A model generated the notes under the pieces. It ran no database searches. It saw only the letters and a program-made list of their open reading frames with translations, and was not told where the DNA came from. From Pseudomonas baetica (lineage in GTDB: Bacteria > Pseudomonadota > Gammaproteobacteria > Pseudomonadales > Pseudomonadaceae), in assembly GCF_019733355.1 (NCBI RefSeq), contig NZ_JAIHLQ010000001.1, forward strand, positions 62,001 to 126,000: 64,000 nucleotides of DNA, in the 5' to 3' direction. This document shows positions 52,704 to 62,375 of the stretch, piece after piece; position 1 is the stretch's first letter; each line of letters begins with the position of its first letter. The position numbers and the translations under genes were made by a program.

Positions 52704-53201
52704 ATGAGCCGTTATTGCCCTCCCCGTACCGCCGGCACCGCGCTGATCACACCCGAAGGTGAAGCGCGGATGCGCGCTGAATTCCATGAACTGTGGCATG
52801 TGCGCCGTCCACAGGTCACGCAGTCGGTCAGCGAGGCGGCGGCTCAGGGTGATCGCTCGGAGAACGCTGAATACACCTACGGCAAAAAGATGCTGCGCGA
52901 GATCGACAGCCGTGTGCGCTTTCTCACCAAACGGCTGGAAGCGTTGAAGGTTGTCAGCGAAAAGCCCAGCGACCCGAACAAGGTCTACTTCGGCGCTTGG
53001 GTAACCATCGAAGACGAAGACGGCAAGCAATCACGCTACCGCATCGTCGGCCCGGATGAACTGGATTTGAAACTGGGCCTGATCAGCATCGACTCGCCGC
53101 TGGCCCGCGCCCTGATCGGCAAGGCGCTCGACGCAGAAGTGCGGGTACAGACGCCGACTGGCGAACAGTTCGTGTACATCGTGGCAATCGACTACCCCTG
53201 A
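52704..53201 (+). CDS. greB: Transcription cleavage factor GreB
   Basis: A 165-residue Gre factor. The coiled coil tip carries acidic residues in EAAAQGDRSENAEYTYGKKMLREID, the GreB-typical YTYGKK pattern. The C-terminal domain has SPLARALIGKALDAEV. It rescues backtracked RNA polymerase. It follows the ABC operon by 34 bases with AAGAAG upstream, but is probably independently transcribed or co-transcribed weakly. Confidence 0.95.
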   Translation: MSRYCPPRTAGTALITPEGEARMRAEFHELWHVRRPQVTQSVSEAAAQGDRSENAEYTYGKKMLREIDSRVRFLTKRLEALKVVSEKPSDPNKVYFGAWVTIEDEDGKQSRYRIVGPDELDLKLGLISIDSPLARALIGKALDAEVRVQTPTGEQFVYIVAIDYP

Positions 53202-53206
53202 AAACC

Positions 53207-53515
53207 CTAGCGACGGGTAATCAAGCCTTGCCGTGCGACGCGGACCAGTTGCGCGATCATGTGCGGCACGTCTTCCTGGCTCGGCGCCTGAATCACGGCC
53301 AGATCAAAACTGTCAGTGGCAAACCGTGCCAGCGACTCGCCGTCCTCGACAAACTGGATCAGAAACGCGGCGGGGCCGCCGCTGCGACGTGGCCAGCCAT
53401 CGAGATAACGCAACAGCGTCGGCTGATGTTTGCCGCCAAGCAGGATTTTTGGATTGCGTTGGGTGATATGTGCCGTGATCGGCGCGGGACGTGCTGGAGG
53501 GCGTAGTGCATTCAT
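53207..53515 (-). CDS. Small conserved hypothetical protein
   Basis: A 102-residue protein with a proline-rich basic N-terminus, then a compact alpha/beta part (QPTLLRYLDGWPRRSGG; AFLIQFVEDGESLARFATDSFDLAVI) ending QGLITRR. No family recognised. Start ATG at 53515 follows a GAGG that is rather far. It is convergent with greB (five bases apart), with no obvious operon partner. Confidence 0.7.
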   Translation of the reverse strand: MNALRPPARPAPITAHITQRNPKILLGGKHQPTLLRYLDGWPRRSGGPAAFLIQFVEDGESLARFATDSFDLAVIQAPSQEDVPHMIAQLVRVARQGLITRR

Positions 53516-53718
53516 CGTGTCGTGTCTCTGCCTCAAAAGTCTGCGTGGCAGGTGAGAGGCAACACCGAACCAGCGCTTTAGCGGTATTTCGAAGCCCTGT
53601 TCCGGCTTCTGACGGCAACTGTTGTAGTCACCTGGCGCCCCGCAAGTAGCTGTTTAAATCGGCGCATGAGCAGCATCCTAGAGAACGTGACCGATCAGTG
53701 TCAAGAATCAGCCGCAAC

Positions 53719-53746
53719 AAAAAAGGCTCGCACAATGCGAGCCTTA
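53719..53746 (-). terminator. Terminator of the DoxX gene
   Basis: AAGGCTCGCA-CAA-TGCGAGCCTT; the minus strand runs into a T run. Confidence 0.85.
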
Positions 53747-53763
53747 GGCGTGAGTCAGAGCGC

Positions 53764-54198
53764 TCAACCGGCGATGGCGCGATCCACCGAGAGCTTGCCA
53801 GCACCTTCGATCAGAACGGCAAGGCTGCCACCGAGCAACGCCAGCGCGAACTCGTAACCATTGTTGGCCATGAACAGACCGTTGCTGATGTGCACGGTGA
53901 AGATCGCAACCAGCGACAGGAACGTCAGGCCCAGCGCCGCCGGACGAACCAGCAGGCCGATGATCAAGGCCAGGCCGGCGAAGAACTCGGTACCGCCGGC
54001 CAGCGTGGCCATCACATACCCAGGCGTCAGACCGAGGCTTTCCATGTACTGCGCAGTGCCAGCCAGACCGTAACCGCCGAACAGACCGAAGAGTTTCTGC
54101 GAGCCGTGGGCGGCGAAGATCACGCCGACAGCGATGCGCAGAAGGGTCAAGCCGTAGCCTGCGCGGGTGAACAGAACCTTGTTGATCAGAGAGCTCAT
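53764..54198 (-). CDS. DoxX-family membrane protein
   Basis: A 144-residue inner-membrane protein with four hydrophobic helices. The DoxX signatures are RIAVGVIFAAHGSQKLFG and GGTEFFAGLALIIGLLVRPAAL. In other bacteria DoxX relatives join oxidoreductase complexes that handle oxidative or thiol stress; the role here is open. Start ATG at 54198 has AAGGAATGCCCC upstream. It is preceded by an AT-rich promoter area up to 54306. Confidence 0.92.
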   Translation of the reverse strand: MSSLINKVLFTRAGYGLTLLRIAVGVIFAAHGSQKLFGLFGGYGLAGTAQYMESLGLTPGYVMATLAGGTEFFAGLALIIGLLVRPAALGLTFLSLVAIFTVHISNGLFMANNGYEFALALLGGSLAVLIEGAGKLSVDRAIAG

Positions 54199-54306
54199 GG
54201 GGCATTCCTTGTTTTGCGAGAAGTGTGTGTGGATTGGCCGCTATATTAATCAGTAAATTCTATGTTAAAAGCGCAAATATTTCGCCATAACAATCGATTT
54301 ATTAGA

Positions 54307-55728
54307 TTATTTTCGTGAGACAACTTTCTGCCCACCGGGCTCCAACGATTCCCGCTCCCGGTCGAACGCCAAGTAATACTTGTTCACGCTATTAACATAG
54401 CTGACCGGCCCCATTCCTACCTGCTCCATGGCAATGCGCTCGACCTGAAAGAACCACTGATCAGGATTTAGCCCCCGCCGCCGGGCCTCGGCACGCATAC
54501 CCTGGACCCGCTCCGGCCCGATGTTGTAAGCCGCCAGCGTGAACGCCATGCGCTCGCGCTCATTGAGCTTGGGGCTGGCGAAGAACTTGCGGCGGATCAT
54601 CGCCAGGTATTTGGCCCCGGCCTGCACATTCGCATCGAGATTCTGAATATTGTTCACACCAACCCGTCGCGCTGCGGACGGGGTGATCTGCATCAGCCCG
54701 GTCGGGCCACTGCCGCTGCGGGCATTGGGCTGCAGGCGCGACTCTTTGAATGCCAACGCTGCCAGGTTCAGCCAGTCCATGTTTTGCGCCGCAGCATGCT
54801 TTTGCAGCACGGGGCGCAATTTCTCCAGACGCTGACGGTCAGCCTTGGCCAATGGATAGTGGACTTTATACAGACGGCGATAGATGCGCAGAAACGCTAC
54901 GTCTTCGTTCGACGGTTTCTTGTAACCGCTGAGGAAGCGATCAATGCTCGCCCGCAGCATTGATGCATCCCGGCGTACGAACCAGTATTCCTCGCCAGGA
55001 TCGCCGACCCTCAGTTGCCGATCAACGCGCAGCTTGGGCAGGATCTTGCCCCAGCGCTCGGCAATCGGTTGCTCGACGATGGTCAGGTGAAAGATGCCGC
55101 CCTGGACCATTTCCAGTACATCTTCGACCGCCAGTGTCGGATCGACCCATTCAATCTTGATCGGTGCCAGCTTATGCAGCGCCAGTTTCTGATTGAGTTG
55201 GCTGACCGCTTCCCCCGCTGCACTGCCGGTGGGCAGGGCGAGGGTTTTGCCGGCGAGTTGCTCAAGCTTTGTGTAGCGCCGCTCGCCCTTGATGCCGACC
55301 AGCACCAGCGGCACGTTGCTGGCTATCGGCTCACTGCTGGCGACCGCACGGCCAGGTTGCAAATAAAGCAATTCACCGGGCGCCACCAGATCACCCTCAC
55401 CGCGCTGCAAGGCACCGAGCAGTTGATCCTTGGCTTTGGGAATGATCTTGAGGGTGATTTCCTGGCCGTCACGCGCATGGCCGTTGAGGTATTGCTCGAA
55501 GGCGCGCAGGCGATGGTATTCGATGCCGATGGCCTGACCCTGGACTTCGCCGGAGCTGTTACGGCTCTGGTTGACCAGCACCCGCAGCACGCGACTGCTG
55601 CGAATTTCGGACAAGTCCCGCACCTTGGCGGCCGGCACGGCTTGCAGCGGCCCGGGCAGGCGCGCTACCGCCGTCATCGGCAGCAGTAGCGATCCACACA
55701 ACAGCAGCAAAACCGAGGGACGAATCAT
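54307..55728 (-). CDS. MltF-like membrane-associated lytic transglycosylase
   Basis: A 473-residue two-domain protein: signal peptide (1-22), an N-terminal SBP_bac_3-type domain (about 35-280), and a C-terminal lytic transglycosylase domain with the catalytic glutamate in LAALAFKESRLQPNARSGSG, then GLMQITPSAARRVGV and AAYNIGPERV. It cleaves peptidoglycan to 1,6-anhydro products. Start ATG at 55728 has GGAGAG before it. It differs from canonical MltF in surroundings, so I do not assign the symbol. Confidence 0.9.
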   Translation of the reverse strand: MIRPSVLLLLCGSLLLPMTAVARLPGPLQAVPAAKVRDLSEIRSSRVLRVLVNQSRNSSGEVQGQAIGIEYHRLRAFEQYLNGHARDGQEITLKIIPKAKDQLLGALQRGEGDLVAPGELLYLQPGRAVASSEPIASNVPLVLVGIKGERRYTKLEQLAGKTLALPTGSAAGEAVSQLNQKLALHKLAPIKIEWVDPTLAVEDVLEMVQGGIFHLTIVEQPIAERWGKILPKLRVDRQLRVGDPGEEYWFVRRDASMLRASIDRFLSGYKKPSNEDVAFLRIYRRLYKVHYPLAKADRQRLEKLRPVLQKHAAAQNMDWLNLAALAFKESRLQPNARSGSGPTGLMQITPSAARRVGVNNIQNLDANVQAGAKYLAMIRRKFFASPKLNERERMAFTLAAYNIGPERVQGMRAEARRRGLNPDQWFFQVERIAMEQVGMGPVSYVNSVNKYYLAFDRERESLEPGGQKVVSRK

Positions 55729-55964
55729 CCACTCTCCGAAAAGAATACGGGGCGATTTCACCGCTGAGAGGTCAAAATCACCGACGAAAACAGAGCGCCT
55801 GGAGCGCTGGCAAAGTGCGAGAGAGTGGCACAGTAGTGGCCACCATACCAACACTAGCCGTCTAGCGGCCTCAACAGACAGTCATAAGCCGTTGTAGTTC
55901 TTGGCTTTTATGATGAATCTACAGCTCTGGTATGCTTTCCGGCCTTCGGCCCGAGGTAGCAACC

Positions 55965-56771
55965 ATGCAACTCATCGATATCGGCGTCAACCTGACCAAC
56001 CCAAGTTTCGCCGACAAACACCAGGCCGTACTCGACCGCGCCTACACCGCCGGGGTCTGCCAACTGGTGCTGACCGGCACCAGTGTGGAGGGGAGCGAAC
56101 AGGCACTGGAACTGTGCCAGCAACTGGATGACAGTGGGCAACGGCTGTTCGCCACCGCCGGGATTCACCCCCACTCAGCCAGTGACTGGAATGCCGACAG
56201 CGCCCGGCGCCTGCGCAGCCTGCTCAAAGAAGGCAACGTGGTCGCCGTGGGCGAATGCGGGCTGGATTTCAACCGCGATTTCTCACCGCGCACCCAACAG
56301 GAAAAAGTCCTCGAAGAACATCTGGCAATGGCCGTTGAGCTGCAATTGCCGGTGTTCCTGCATGAACGCGACGCCAGTGTGCGCCTGCTGGAGATACTCA
56401 AAGACTTCCGCGATCAACTACCTGCGGCCGTGGTGCATTGCTTTACCGGCGAGCAAAAGGCGTTGTACAGCTACCTCGATCTGGATCTGCATATCGGCAT
56501 CACGGGCTGGATTTGCGACGAGCGCCGGGGCACGCACTTGCATCCATTAGTCAAAGAGATCAAGCGCGGCCGGCTGATGCTGGAAAGCGATGCGCCTTAC
56601 TTGCTACCGCGCACCCTGCGCCCGAAACCGAAGAATGGCCGCAATGAACCGGCGTACCTGAGCGAAGTGCTGCGCGAAGTGGCGTTGCATCGGAGTGAAA
56701 CCGAGGAAGATCTCGCCGCGCACTCCACCGCTTGTGCCCGGGCATTCTTCAACCTCCCCTCCCTCCCCTGA
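55965..56771 (+). CDS. tatD: TatD-family metal-dependent hydrolase
   Basis: A 268-residue TIM-barrel nuclease of the TatD type. Metal ligands: the [43 protein letters not shown] and [12 protein letters not shown] motifs in order. The N-terminal motif lacks the usual HxH, reading [11 protein letters not shown], as in true TatD rather than YcfH/YjjV. It is a 3'-5' DNA exonuclease in E. coli. ATG at 55965 begins the family start; a longer in-frame ATG at 55932 lacks a site. Confidence 0.93.
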   Translation: MQLIDIGVNLTNPSFADKHQAVLDRAYTAGVCQLVLTGTSVEGSEQALELCQQLDDSGQRLFATAGIHPHSASDWNADSARRLRSLLKEGNVVAVGECGLDFNRDFSPRTQQEKVLEEHLAMAVELQLPVFLHERDASVRLLEILKDFRDQLPAAVVHCFTGEQKALYSYLDLDLHIGITGWICDERRGTHLHPLVKEIKRGRLMLESDAPYLLPRTLRPKPKNGRNEPAYLSEVLREVALHRSETEEDLAAHSTACARAFFNLPSLP

Positions 56772-56786
56772 CACACACAACAACCA

Positions 56787-56815
56787 TTGTGGGAGAGGGC
56801 TTGCTCGCGAAAGCG
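56787..56815. repeat. Single REP element
   Basis: TTGTGGGAGAGGGCTTGCTC then GCGAAAG, one mismatch from the usual core. It follows the tatD stop. Confidence 0.78.
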
Positions 56816-56969
56816 CTGAGTCATATAAATAAATAGCGACTGACACAATGCTTTTGCGAGTACAGCCGGACAGCATCGGCTGTTGACGCACATCAAGATC
56901 TGCAGAGCTGCATAGCGGCACAATGCTGGCACCTTGCCAATGCTGTTTCCGCTATCAGAGAAAACCTCC

Positions 56970-58451
56970 ATGGGTGCCTGGCTTAGCAATATCTCGCTGA
57001 AATACAAATTCTGGGCGGTCAACGCGGTCGCCTTTGTCACCACCCTGCTGCTGGTGTTGTACGCCGTGCAACTCGAACAGCAGGCCCGCAGTCACGCGGC
57101 GCAAGCGTCGGCGCAAGCCCAGGCGCAACTGCTCAAGGCCTGGCCGGCCGGGCAGGCGCTGCCCAAGACTGATCAGGTGCTGACGTTTAAACGCGGCGAA
57201 GCCCCACGTCTCAATGACCAACCACTGCTGGAGATCACCGACAACAACGGCTGGAACGAGATCAACCACCTGCCACTGTTCGGCGACAACCCGTTGATGG
57301 GCGCCGAAGTGTTCAGCCGTGCCGACGGCCAGCAAGTAGCAGTCATCGCCTACGGCCCAAGCCTGAAGCAAGTGTTCGGCGAGCGCTTCGCCAACTATGC
57401 CGTGGCGGTGTTCATCCTGATGCTGGCGATGCTCGGCGCTTCGCAGTTGCTGATCCGCTTCCTGCTCAGCCAGCTCAACACGTTGAAAGACGTGATGTTG
57501 CACGTTGAGAAAAGCGGCGATCTTTCAGCCCGTGTACCGCTGGCCGGAAAGGATGAGGTCGGGCAGATGGCCAACGCGTTCAACGCGATGCAGGCCGGTT
57601 ATCAGCGCGTCGTCACCACCGTTGCCAACACTGCGCAGCAACTGGATGTCGGCGCTGCGCGTCTGGCGTCGAGCATGAACGAAGTGCGCCACGGCATGCT
57701 CGGCCAGCAAAGCGAAACCGATCAGGCTGCCACCGCGATCAACGAGATGACTGCCACGGTTTATCACATCGCCCAGCACGCAGGCGCCACTCGCGATCTG
57801 TCGCAGACCGCCGACGGCTTGGCTGGTAGCGGTCAGCAAGTGGTTGCGCGGGTGCAGCATTCGATTGCCGGTCTGTCCAGCGGTGTACAACAGACCGCCG
57901 AGATGATCCAGCGCCTGGCCGAGGACAGTCAAAAGATCAACGGCGTGGTCAGCGTGATTCACAGCATCGCCGAGCAAACCAATCTGCTGGCGCTCAATGC
58001 CGCCATTGAGGCCGCCCGGGCCGGCGAAATGGGCCGTGGTTTTGCCGTGGTCGCCGATGAAGTTCGCAACCTCGCCAAACGGGTGCAGACCTCGACCGAC
58101 GAGATCACCACCATGGTTTGCGCTTTGCAGGCCGGCACGCGCGATGCGGTGGATTTCATGCAGGAGAGTTCGTACAAGGCCGACGACTGTGTGCAGCAAG
58201 CGCAGGAGGCTGGCGAAGCACTGGCGCATATCACCGGCGCAGTGGCGCAGATGCGTGAAAGCAATACGCAGATCGCCGTGGCGGCGGAGCAACAGAGCCA
58301 AGTGGCCGAGGACATGAATCGCGCAGTGGTCAGCATCCGTGATGTGACCGAAAACACCGTGCAGCAGACCGTGGATTCAGCGACGACCAGTAATGAGTTG
58401 GCGAAACTGGCTGGAGAGCTGAGCAAGGCGATTGGGCAGTTGAAACTCTGA
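56970..58451 (+). CDS. Methyl-accepting chemotaxis protein
   Basis: A 493-residue chemoreceptor. First transmembrane helix at about 17-35, a short periplasmic domain of about 110 residues, second helix at about 142-162, HAMP, and a long cytoplasmic signalling coiled coil whose tip contains the typical [19 protein letters not shown] then [15 protein letters not shown]. The periplasmic part contains alanine-rich helix and a small compact domain; its ligand is unknown. ATG at 56970 follows AACCTCC, so the ribosome site is weak; the frame opens 12 codons earlier. Confidence 0.92.
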   Translation: MGAWLSNISLKYKFWAVNAVAFVTTLLLVLYAVQLEQQARSHAAQASAQAQAQLLKAWPAGQALPKTDQVLTFKRGEAPRLNDQPLLEITDNNGWNEINHLPLFGDNPLMGAEVFSRADGQQVAVIAYGPSLKQVFGERFANYAVAVFILMLAMLGASQLLIRFLLSQLNTLKDVMLHVEKSGDLSARVPLAGKDEVGQMANAFNAMQAGYQRVVTTVANTAQQLDVGAARLASSMNEVRHGMLGQQSETDQAATAINEMTATVYHIAQHAGATRDLSQTADGLAGSGQQVVARVQHSIAGLSSGVQQTAEMIQRLAEDSQKINGVVSVIHSIAEQTNLLALNAAIEAARAGEMGRGFAVVADEVRNLAKRVQTSTDEITTMVCALQAGTRDAVDFMQESSYKADDCVQQAQEAGEALAHITGAVAQMRESNTQIAVAAEQQSQVAEDMNRAVVSIRDVTENTVQQTVDSATTSNELAKLAGELSKAIGQLKL

Positions 58452-58452
58452 G

Positions 58453-58538
58453 GGCTTCTTCGCGAGCAAGCTCGCTCACATTGGACTTGTGAACGACACA
58501 GTTCCCTGCGGGAGCGGGTTTGCTCGCGAAGGCGTCAG
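58453..58538. repeat. Inverted pair of REP elements
   Basis: Copies at about 58457-58480 and 58506-58533 in opposite orientations, after the chemoreceptor gene. Confidence 0.85.
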
Positions 58539-58662
58539 ATCAACCAACATCGCATCCCAGCGTCGTCCCTATCGTGTCCATAGCCAAGCTTGATTCGCCG
58601 ACCTTCCCACTCAGGCCTATGCTTCAACCCATGTGTTCAACATGGATCGAGGAGTAGTCAAC

Positions 58663-58896
58663 ATGGGCAAACGTCATCCCAACCTTCCCGCGTGGCAATG
58701 GCGCGCGTACCCGACCAATCAGCAGCAGTCGACCCACCAGGCGCTGCAACTGATTGCCGTACCTTTGTTTATCATTGCGTTTCTTTTGATCGTGTCCGGG
58801 GTGTTCAGTCTGAGCCTGGCCAGCGTGGCCATTGGCGTGGTTGGCGTCGTTGCGGCACTGGGTTTGCAGCGCCGTAACCACAGCCTGGAGGCGTAA
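58663..58896 (+). CDS. Small two-helix membrane protein
   Basis: A 77-residue protein with a polar N-terminus (KRHPNLPAWQWRAYPTNQQQ) and two adjacent hydrophobic helices (about 30-48 and 52-68), ending RRNHSLEA. GAGGAG lies ten bases before the ATG. No family recognised. A short hairpin (AAGCCCGC-GTT-GCGGGCTT, 58895-58913) follows the stop. Confidence 0.82.
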   Translation: MGKRHPNLPAWQWRAYPTNQQQSTHQALQLIAVPLFIIAFLLIVSGVFSLSLASVAIGVVGVVAALGLQRRNHSLEA

Positions 58897-58913
58897 GCCC
58901 GCGTTGCGGGCTT
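58895..58913 (+). terminator. Terminator-like hairpin
   Basis: Eight-base perfect stem with a three-base loop overlapping the stop codon. No long T run, so efficiency is doubtful. Confidence 0.6.
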
Positions 58914-59707
58914 CAGGCAAAAATCGTGACGGTCTGGCGGCTCATCGCGATCAGTTCCCCTTCAGCACTCCAGAGCTTGGCGGCGGCATGCCCGTAACCG
59001 TCGGCGGCGTACTCGGTTTCCACCCGATATTTGCACCAGTCCAGCGTGCTCACATCGCGCAACGGCTGCACGAATTCGACGGTCCAGGTCAGCGTGCTGC
59101 CCGCCGCCACTGTCTTCAGGTGCGGTAACAATGACGGCGGCCACGCATCCACCAGCGCCAGAATGTGCGATTCAGTGACAGGTTCGTCCTTCACATCGCC
59201 ACGCAAACGCACCCAACCGCCCATGTCTCGCGATGGATTGCCCGTGAATGGCAGGCCACCCACACTCCAGCGCATCGCCAGATGGCGCATGAACTCAGGG
59301 GTCACACCTTTGATGTACGGCAGTTCCTGGCAGTCGTCCAAAGGCTTCATCTCTGGGGCAGGAAGGGCTGGCACGGCCACTTGCGATGCTCGCGAGGCGC
59401 CGAAGCTGCCTTGCACCAGCGTCACCACCTGACCGTTCTGCATGGCCCGGCCCAACACCTGGCTGACGGCTTTACCTTCGCGCAGCACATCGACTTGAAA
59501 AGTCACCGGTACTTCGGGCTCGACCGGACCAACAAACGTGATCGCCAACGAACGCACCGGGCGATCGGCAGGCACCTTTGCGCGCATGGCTTCGTATTGC
59601 AGCGCGGCAACCAGACCACCGAAACTGGCGCGGCCCTGCGCCCATTCGGCTGGGATGGTCAGTTCCGGTTCGCGGCGGACCGCTTCGAGCAAATCGCAAA
59701 AGCGCAT
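58913..59707 (-). CDS. Acyl-CoA thioesterase-like (double hotdog) protein
   Basis: A 264-residue protein with two hotdog folds, of the TesB-like/thioesterase superfamily type. Motifs: RASFGGLVAALQYEAM (first helix), SLAITFVGPVEPEVP, GRAMQNGQVVTLVQGSFGASR, then GGWVRLRGDV and LVDAWPPSLLPHL in the second half. It likely cleaves acyl-CoA thioesters; substrate unknown. It is convergent with the small membrane-protein gene. Confidence 0.9.
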   Translation of the reverse strand: MRFCDLLEAVRREPELTIPAEWAQGRASFGGLVAALQYEAMRAKVPADRPVRSLAITFVGPVEPEVPVTFQVDVLREGKAVSQVLGRAMQNGQVVTLVQGSFGASRASQVAVPALPAPEMKPLDDCQELPYIKGVTPEFMRHLAMRWSVGGLPFTGNPSRDMGGWVRLRGDVKDEPVTESHILALVDAWPPSLLPHLKTVAAGSTLTWTVEFVQPLRDVSTLDWCKYRVETEYAADGYGHAAAKLWSAEGELIAMSRQTVTIFA

Positions 59708-59848
59708 GGCAACCTCAGAAAACGAAAAGTGAATGCAGAGATCTTAACCAGCCAGGCAGAGCGCCGCAGCGTCTATTCCGGTCAAATAGACTGACATCTC
59801 GGACATGATGAAGCCCACTCCCACAGTGGGTGTATTTAGGACTGAGGA

Positions 59849-60613
59849 TTATTTGAAGCAGGTTGAACTGAGTTTTTCGAGTACGCGATCGGCCTTGCTT
59901 TCGGCTTTGATCATGGTCGCCCGCCACGTCGCGACGCAGGGCTGCAGATCCGCTTCCTGTTCGGCTTTTGCCAGCCACTGCCAGCAATCGTGCCAATCGC
60001 CCAAGGCGCCTTGCGCCGACTTCAATCGCGCCAGCGCCGCTTGCGGCAAACGGTCCAGTTCAGGGTAGGCTTCGATGCCATAGCGCACACGCTTGATCAG
60101 CAAGCGCAAGCGATGACGGTCGTGGGCCGGATCGTGCAGCGCCTCATCGAGTTTTTCCCATTGCTTGCCGAGGCGTTTTTCGATGCGCTTTTCCAGCCCC
60201 TTGAGCAACCCCTGACGCTGGGACGCACGCAGAAAACGCGGGAACGCGTCGAGAATCATCAGCAGCGAAGCCACCTCGCTGCTCGCCGCCAGCGTCGGAT
60301 AGGCCTCGGCCATCTGTGCCATGCGCCGTTGCGCGGCTTCGGGTTGATCGTGCTGGAGCAAGTACGCCGCCAACACCTCGCGGTCGCGCCACGGAGTGGT
60401 CAATTGACCGACGGCCGAGGCAGCACCCTCAAGTTGCTCGACACCCGGCAAGCCACGCAAGGGTCGCAACAGACTGCGCAAGCGGCGCACCGTCGTGCGC
60501 AAATCGTGTAACGCCTCGGGATCGGTCCGCGCAGTCAACCGCGCCTGACAGGCCAGCAGTCGCACTTCCAGGCTCAGAACATGGGCCACCAACCGGCCAA
60601 CCAACGCTGACAT
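59849..60613 (-). CDS. CHAD-domain protein
   Basis: A 254-residue all-helical CHAD protein. Typical signatures: DPEALHDLRTTVRRLRSLLR, with conserved histidine and arginines that bind polyphosphate, and the second-half HRLRLLIKRVRYGIEAY. CHAD proteins associate with polyphosphate granules. AGGAGC lies seven bases before the ATG at 60613. No triphosphatase domain is fused. A lipoprotein gene precedes it on the same strand. Confidence 0.92.
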   Translation of the reverse strand: MSALVGRLVAHVLSLEVRLLACQARLTARTDPEALHDLRTTVRRLRSLLRPLRGLPGVEQLEGAASAVGQLTTPWRDREVLAAYLLQHDQPEAAQRRMAQMAEAYPTLAASSEVASLLMILDAFPRFLRASQRQGLLKGLEKRIEKRLGKQWEKLDEALHDPAHDRHRLRLLIKRVRYGIEAYPELDRLPQAALARLKSAQGALGDWHDCWQWLAKAEQEADLQPCVATWRATMIKAESKADRVLEKLSSTCFK

Positions 60614-60692
60614 CACTTGCTCCTGATTCAAATGGCTCGGGGGAAGCGTCTGCCGACATGGCAAAACCACCTCCCTGCACTATGTCAGCAGC

Positions 60693-60971
60693 TTAGCGCC
60701 CGGCGCGGGATTCGCGAATGTAGAAACGGGCCTTCTCGGCTTTCTTGCTGCAACCCTCAAAACCCTCGAATTGTTGTTGGGTCTTGGCCGCCGTCAGCAG
60801 CGACAGGGCTTTGGAGTAACTGACGGTACCGGCAAAACCTTCGGCCTTGGCCAAGTCCAGCTCATGCCATGCGGTGTCGAGCTGGCTGCCGCAACTGTCG
60901 CGGTAAGCGGTTTTACCGGCGCAACCGGCCAATGCCAAAGCAATCAACGGAACACAGATCCAGGCTTTCAT
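60693..60971 (-). CDS. Small lipoprotein, function unknown
   Basis: A 92-residue lipoprotein. The signal peptide ends in LALAGC (C17). The mature part has three more cysteines or paired ones in RDSCGSQLDTAWHEL and EGFEGCSKKAEKARF, so a disulfide is likely. It is helical, resembling a TPR-like repeat. ATG at 60971 follows GAGGTGTG. It lies 80 bases upstream of the CHAD gene and may be cotranscribed with it. Confidence 0.85.
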   Translation of the reverse strand: MKAWICVPLIALALAGCAGKTAYRDSCGSQLDTAWHELDLAKAEGFAGTVSYSKALSLLTAAKTQQQFEGFEGCSKKAEKARFYIRESRAGR

Positions 60972-61187
60972 CACTCACACCTCAACGTTAGGTCAACAGT
61001 CGTGCAGTTAAGACGGTCAGGCAGCGAAAAAGTGCCTTACCGGCATATGAAACCGCGCGGATGAAGAGGATAGCGCCAGAGGGGCACACCGCCGTAAAAA
61101 ACGACGCTCCCGGCGCACTGAACGACCTTGGCGATTGAGCCGCCCGCTCGATGAGTGCATTGTGGCCCCCTGTCCGGAGGAAGTTTG
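60972..61187. other. Spacer between the lipoprotein and RssA-like genes
   Basis: About 216 bases, promoter region for both divergent genes. No gene or strong structural element seen. Confidence 0.4.
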
Positions 61188-62234
61188 ATGAAAAAGCGTG
61201 TCGCACTCGTACTGGGCTCCGGTGGTGCCCGGGGCTATGCCCATATCGGCGTCATTGAAGAAATCGAGAAGCGCGGCTACGAAATCGCCTGCATTGCCGG
61301 GTGTTCGATGGGTGCCGTGGTCGGCGGGATCTACGCCGCCGGCAAACTCGACGAATATCGCAACTGGATCGAAAGCCTGGATTACCTCGACGTGCTGCGG
61401 CTCGTGGATGTGAGTTTTCGGCTGGGAGCGATTCGTGGCGAGAAAGTCTTCGGCCAGATCCGCAAGATCGTCGGCGAAATCAACATCGAAGACCTGCGCA
61501 TTCCCTACACCGCCGTCGCCGCCGACCTCACCAATCAACAGGAAATCTGGTTCCAGGAAGGCTGCCTTCACCAGGCCATGCGCGCCTCAGCGGCGATTCC
61601 CAGCCTGTTCACCCCAGTGATGCAGGGCAACCGCATGCTGGTGGATGGCGGGATTCTCAATCCGCTGCCGATCGTGCCGGTGGTGTCCAGCCACTGTGAT
61701 CTGATCATCGCGGTCAATCTCAACTCGACCAACCAGCGGCATTACAAATTGCCGGTGATCCAGCGTCCGCCGGCGTTTCGCTCGCGCTTCGACAGCTTGA
61801 TCAGTTCGCTGGGTTCGAAGATGCCGTTCCGTCGCACCCAGGCCGAGCAATTACTGCGCCTGGAACAGGAAGCCCTGAGGGCCGAAGCGGCGGACATCAA
61901 TCCGTGGCTCGAAGGTGTCGAACCCGAAGCCCAACAACCCGCTGCCGCCCCCGAACGCGAAGGCGCACCGAAATCCGCGACCGGCTCGTTCATCATCGAT
62001 AACGTCGGGCCAGCATCATTGCTGGACTTGATCAACCAGAGCTTCGAGGTGATGCAGACCTCGCTGGCGCAGTACAAGATCGCCGGGTACCCACCGGATA
62101 TCCTGATCAACGTACCGAAGCGGGTTTGCCGGTTTTTCGAGTTCTACAAGGCGCCGGAGTTGATCGCACTGGGCAGAGAAATTGCTCGGGATACGCTGGA
62201 TCGATATGACAGCGAGCAGAGCAGAGAGCCCTGA
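61188..62234 (+). CDS. Patatin-like phospholipase (RssA-like)
   Basis: A 348-residue patatin-family protein. Oxyanion motif GSGGARGYAHIGV, nucleophile serine in GCSMGAVVGG, and catalytic aspartate in DGGILNPLPIVPV. A C-terminal extension of about 110 residues (after the proline/alanine linker) is typical of the longer RssA-like group. It may be a lipid hydrolase of the inner leaflet. GGAGGAA lies seven bases before the ATG. Confidence 0.92.
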   Translation: MKKRVALVLGSGGARGYAHIGVIEEIEKRGYEIACIAGCSMGAVVGGIYAAGKLDEYRNWIESLDYLDVLRLVDVSFRLGAIRGEKVFGQIRKIVGEINIEDLRIPYTAVAADLTNQQEIWFQEGCLHQAMRASAAIPSLFTPVMQGNRMLVDGGILNPLPIVPVVSSHCDLIIAVNLNSTNQRHYKLPVIQRPPAFRSRFDSLISSLGSKMPFRRTQAEQLLRLEQEALRAEAADINPWLEGVEPEAQQPAAAPEREGAPKSATGSFIIDNVGPASLLDLINQSFEVMQTSLAQYKIAGYPPDILINVPKRVCRFFEFYKAPELIALGREIARDTLDRYDSEQSREP

Positions 62235-62255
62235 AGTTCTAGGCTGCCTGTCAGG

Positions 62256-62356
62256 GCCTCTTCGCGGGCAAGCCCGCTCCCACAGGGTTCTAGGGTGCTA
62301 TTGAAATGTGCGTATCACACCGACCACTGTGGGAGCGGGCTTGCTGGCGAAGACGT
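62256..62356. repeat. Inverted pair of REP elements
   Basis: Copies at about 62259-62285 and 62327-62352 with a 41-base spacer, between the patatin gene and the convergent kdpE gene. Confidence 0.87.
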
Positions 62357-62375
62357 CGGATCGATCAACGCAACA